This document shows, piece after piece, positions 4,841 to 6,571 of a stretch of DNA of 6,571 nucleotides. Each line of letters begins with the position of its first letter. Within the stretch, counting starts at the first letter, position 1. Both the position numbers and the translations under genes were made by a program. The DNA is from an uncultured Atopobiaceae bacterium (GTDB lineage: Bacteria > Actinomycetota > Coriobacteriia > Coriobacteriales > Atopobiaceae), in assembly GCA_944321005.1 (NCBI GenBank), contig CALUJT010000132.1, positions 1 through 6,571 on the forward strand, given 5' to 3'. Below the pieces are notes generated by a model. That model was not told where the DNA came from. It worked only from the letters and a program-made list of their open reading frames with translations, and did not search any database.

Positions 4841-6571
4841 ATGCACATCAAGATCTCGGGCATCTGCCGCGGAAGCGAGAAGATCTTCGCGCTCTGCTCC
4901 GTCCCCACGCTCCAGGAGGGCGCGGCCCTCTCCGCCTCCGCCGTCACCGAGGACGGGCGCCCCGTCCCGTGCCTCGTCGTGCCGTACGAGGGGGACGAGG
5001 AGGGGGAGTCCGGCACCGCCGACGCGGGGGCCTCGGGCGTCACGCAGTTCGTCTGCATCGTGCCCATCGTGCGGACGGCCCATTACAAGATCTCCGTCAG
5101 CGCCGGGGGAGACTCCGGCGAGCTCACGCTCTCCTCGTCCCGCGCGGCGTGGGAGTCGCGCCTCAACTACCGCATGCGCCCGGAGCTCAGCTCCCGCCTC
5201 AGGGACTACGACAAGAAGGCGACGCAGCACGCGGCGCGCATCGAGTTCTCCCAGTGCGTGGGCGGAGCCGGCGCGAACGTCCTGCGCGGCGCCGTGTCCG
5301 TGCCCCTGCGCGAGGACAACGACCTCGAGGTCACGTGCTTCACGCAGGACCTCGAGCCCGTCCCCTTTGACTACGTGGTCATGGGCACGTCCGTGGCCCA
5401 GGCAAACCCCGAGGCCGCCCTCAGGGGCGCGGGCGCGGAGCCCTTCGAGGACCGCCGCGTCATGCAGTTCTCCTCGCGCTTCCCCCAGACGGTCCAGAGC
5501 TACCTCTTCGTGGTGAGGGACCGCAACCACCCCGAGCTCGACACCTTCGAGGTGCTCTTCGCGGACTGGTACCGCGGCCTCGTGGAGGGCACGGCCGAGA
5601 TCATGCGCCACGCGCAGATAGACCCCGGCTACCAGGGGTGGTTCGACGCCCGCCGCGACTCCGAGCGCGCGCTCGCCGCCCAGGCGGCCTACCCCTTCGA
5701 GGAGCGCCCCACCTTCAGCATCGTGGTGCCGCTCTTCAACACGCCCGCGAAGTTCTTCTCGGAGATGGTGGAGTCCGTGCGGGCGCAGTCCTACCCCGAG
5801 TGGGAGCTCGTGCTCGTGAACGCCAGCCCCGAGAACGCCGAGCTCGCCGGGCTCGTGGCCGCCTCCGCACGCGAGGACGCGCGCATCAGGGTGGTCACGC
5901 TCGAGGAGAACCTCGGCATCTCCGAGAACACCAACGCCGGCATCGCCGCGGCAACGGGCGACTTCGTGAGCTTCTTTGACCACGACGACGTGCTCGAGCC
6001 CTCCATCCTCTTCGAGTACGCCCTCGCCGTGAACGAGCGGCCCGACACCGACCTCCTCTACTGCGACGAGGACAAGCTCCTGCCGGACGGCACGCTCTCC
6101 CAGCCCTTCTTCAAGCCGGACTTCTCCATTGACCTGCTGCGCAACAACAACTACGTGTGCCACATGCTCACGGTGCGCCGCAGCCTGCTGCAGGAGATCG
6201 AGCCCAACACCCGCGAGTACGACGGCGCCCAGGACCACAACCTCACGCTGCGCGCCTCCGAGAGGGCCCGTCACGTCGCCCACGTGGCGCGCGTGCTCTA
6301 CCACTGGCGCATAAGCCCCACCTCCACGGCGGGCAACGCCGGCACCAAGTCCTACGCCTCCGAGGCGGGGCTGCGCGCCGTGCGCGAGCACCTCGAGCGC
6401 GTGGGCCTTCCCGCCGAGGTCTCGCTCGCGGACCGCCCCTTCACCTACCGCGTGATCTACGACGTGCCCGCGAGCCGCCCGCTCGTCTCGATAGTCATCC
6501 CCCCCACGGACCACGCCGACCTTCTCGGCCGCTGCATCGACTCCATCCTCGAGAAGAGCACCTACGACAAC
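4841..6571 (+). CDS. Tandem-domain family 2 glycosyltransferase with duplicated N-terminal domain (3' partial)
   Basis: The frame is open from ATG 4841 to the window edge (577 residues, no stop). GAAAGG at 4826-4831 is the ribosome binding site, nine bases ahead. Residues 1-290 hold two copies of an unassigned, probably beta-rich domain (about 3-108 and 134-247). A GT2 catalytic domain starts at FSIVVPLFN (292-300), with YPEWELVLVN, NLGISENTNAGIAAATGDF, the metal-binding acidic motif FFDHDD (D380, D382, D383), LLYCDEDK, the acceptor-side motif EYDGAQDHN (459-467) and LYHWR (486-490). A second GT2 domain begins at about 546 (RPLVSIVIP) and is cut off. Two successive GT2 domains of this type resemble Myxococcus xanthus RfbC-like O-antigen transferases. 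Such proteins usually extend surface polysaccharides in the cytoplasm, so alternating sugar additions are plausible but unproven. Position behind rfbC makes dTDP-L-rhamnose a reasonable donor guess. No signal peptide or membrane segment is seen. Confidence 0.92.
   Translation, partial: MHIKISGICRGSEKIFALCSVPTLQEGAALSASAVTEDGRPVPCLVVPYEGDEEGESGTADAGASGVTQFVCIVPIVRTAHYKISVSAGGDSGELTLSSSRAAWESRLNYRMRPELSSRLRDYDKKATQHAARIEFSQCVGGAGANVLRGAVSVPLREDNDLEVTCFTQDLEPVPFDYVVMGTSVAQANPEAALRGAGAEPFEDRRVMQFSSRFPQTVQSYLFVVRDRNHPELDTFEVLFADWYRGLVEGTAEIMRHAQIDPGYQGWFDARRDSERALAAQAAYPFEERPTFSIVVPLFNTPAKFFSEMVESVRAQSYPEWELVLVNASPENAELAGLVAASAREDARIRVVTLEENLGISENTNAGIAAATGDFVSFFDHDDVLEPSILFEYALAVNERPDTDLLYCDEDKLLPDGTLSQPFFKPDFSIDLLRNNNYVCHMLTVRRSLLQEIEPNTREYDGAQDHNLTLRASERARHVAHVARVLYHWRISPTSTAGNAGTKSYASEAGLRAVREHLERVGLPAEVSLADRPFTYRVIYDVPASRPLVSIVIPPTDHADLLGRCIDSILEKSTYDN
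4847..5581 (+). repeat. Protein-level tandem duplication in the N-terminus of the tandem glycosyltransferase
   Basis: Copy 1 covers residues 3-108 (4847-5164) and copy 2 residues 134-247 (5240-5581). Matching landmarks, copy 1 versus copy 2: IKIS 3-6 / IEFS 134-137; SVP 20-22 / SVP 153-155; T-E-D with PVP (36-43) / T-Q-D with PVP (168-175); QF 69-70 / QF 209-210; P75 / P215; Y82 / Y221; W104 / W243; L108 / L247. The offset is 131-133 in the first half and 139-140 in the second, as expected for true duplicates with one insertion between them. Similarity is not evident at DNA level, so the duplication is old. Domain identity unknown; an accessory glycan-binding or packing role is a guess. Confidence 0.65.

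Noticed and set aside
4790..6514. Long open frame on the minus strand (574 codons) across the tandem glycosyltransferase
   Set aside because: It lies opposite a gene with unmistakable GT2 motifs, its product is low-complexity, and no ribosome binding site or promoter supports it.

Overview
The window is GC-rich DNA (about 70% by eye) with four genes, all on the + strand and close together. They look like part of a cell-surface polysaccharide locus: a family 2 glycosyltransferase cut by the left edge, a very large polytopic membrane protein with GT-C-like features, a textbook dTDP-4-dehydrorhamnose 3,5-epimerase (rfbC/rmlC), and a large tandem-domain family 2 glycosyltransferase cut by the right edge. 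High GC, codons ending mostly in G or C, purine-rich ribosome binding sites and the protein style suggest an actinobacterium. A Coriobacteriia member (Olsenella/Atopobium-like) is my best guess, from general resemblance only. There is no rRNA, tRNA, CRISPR array, transposase or recognisable mobile element.

Layout. Positions 1-792 carry a DPM1-like GT2 enzyme whose start lies upstream. Positions 793-958 are a non-coding leader without a clear promoter but with several potential hairpins. Positions 959-4132 encode a 1057-residue membrane protein with roughly 18-19 hydrophobic segments and a soluble C-terminal region of about 310 residues. Positions 4133-4211 hold the best promoter in the window (extended -10 TGC-TACAAT) with a dyad on the expected transcription start. 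Positions 4212-4793 are rfbC. A 47-base gap with a ribosome binding site follows, then the tandem GT2 gene from 4841 to the edge.

How the genes fit together. The epimerase makes dTDP-4-keto-L-rhamnose on the route to dTDP-L-rhamnose. The soluble GT2 enzymes would use nucleotide sugars or prime a lipid carrier at the inner membrane face. The membrane protein could add or modify sugars on the outer face from a lipid-linked donor. This division of labour is inferred from families and neighbourhood; only the epimerase reaction is secure.

The less expected signals are internal. The last gene starts with two copies of an unassigned domain of about 110 residues in tandem. The membrane protein repeats a W-A-x-L-V...A-Y-Q...F-[DE]...G-x-A-L pattern about 300 residues apart, as if a GT-C-type half had been duplicated and one copy had decayed. 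I see no evidence for a wholly new system; these architectures are the best leads.
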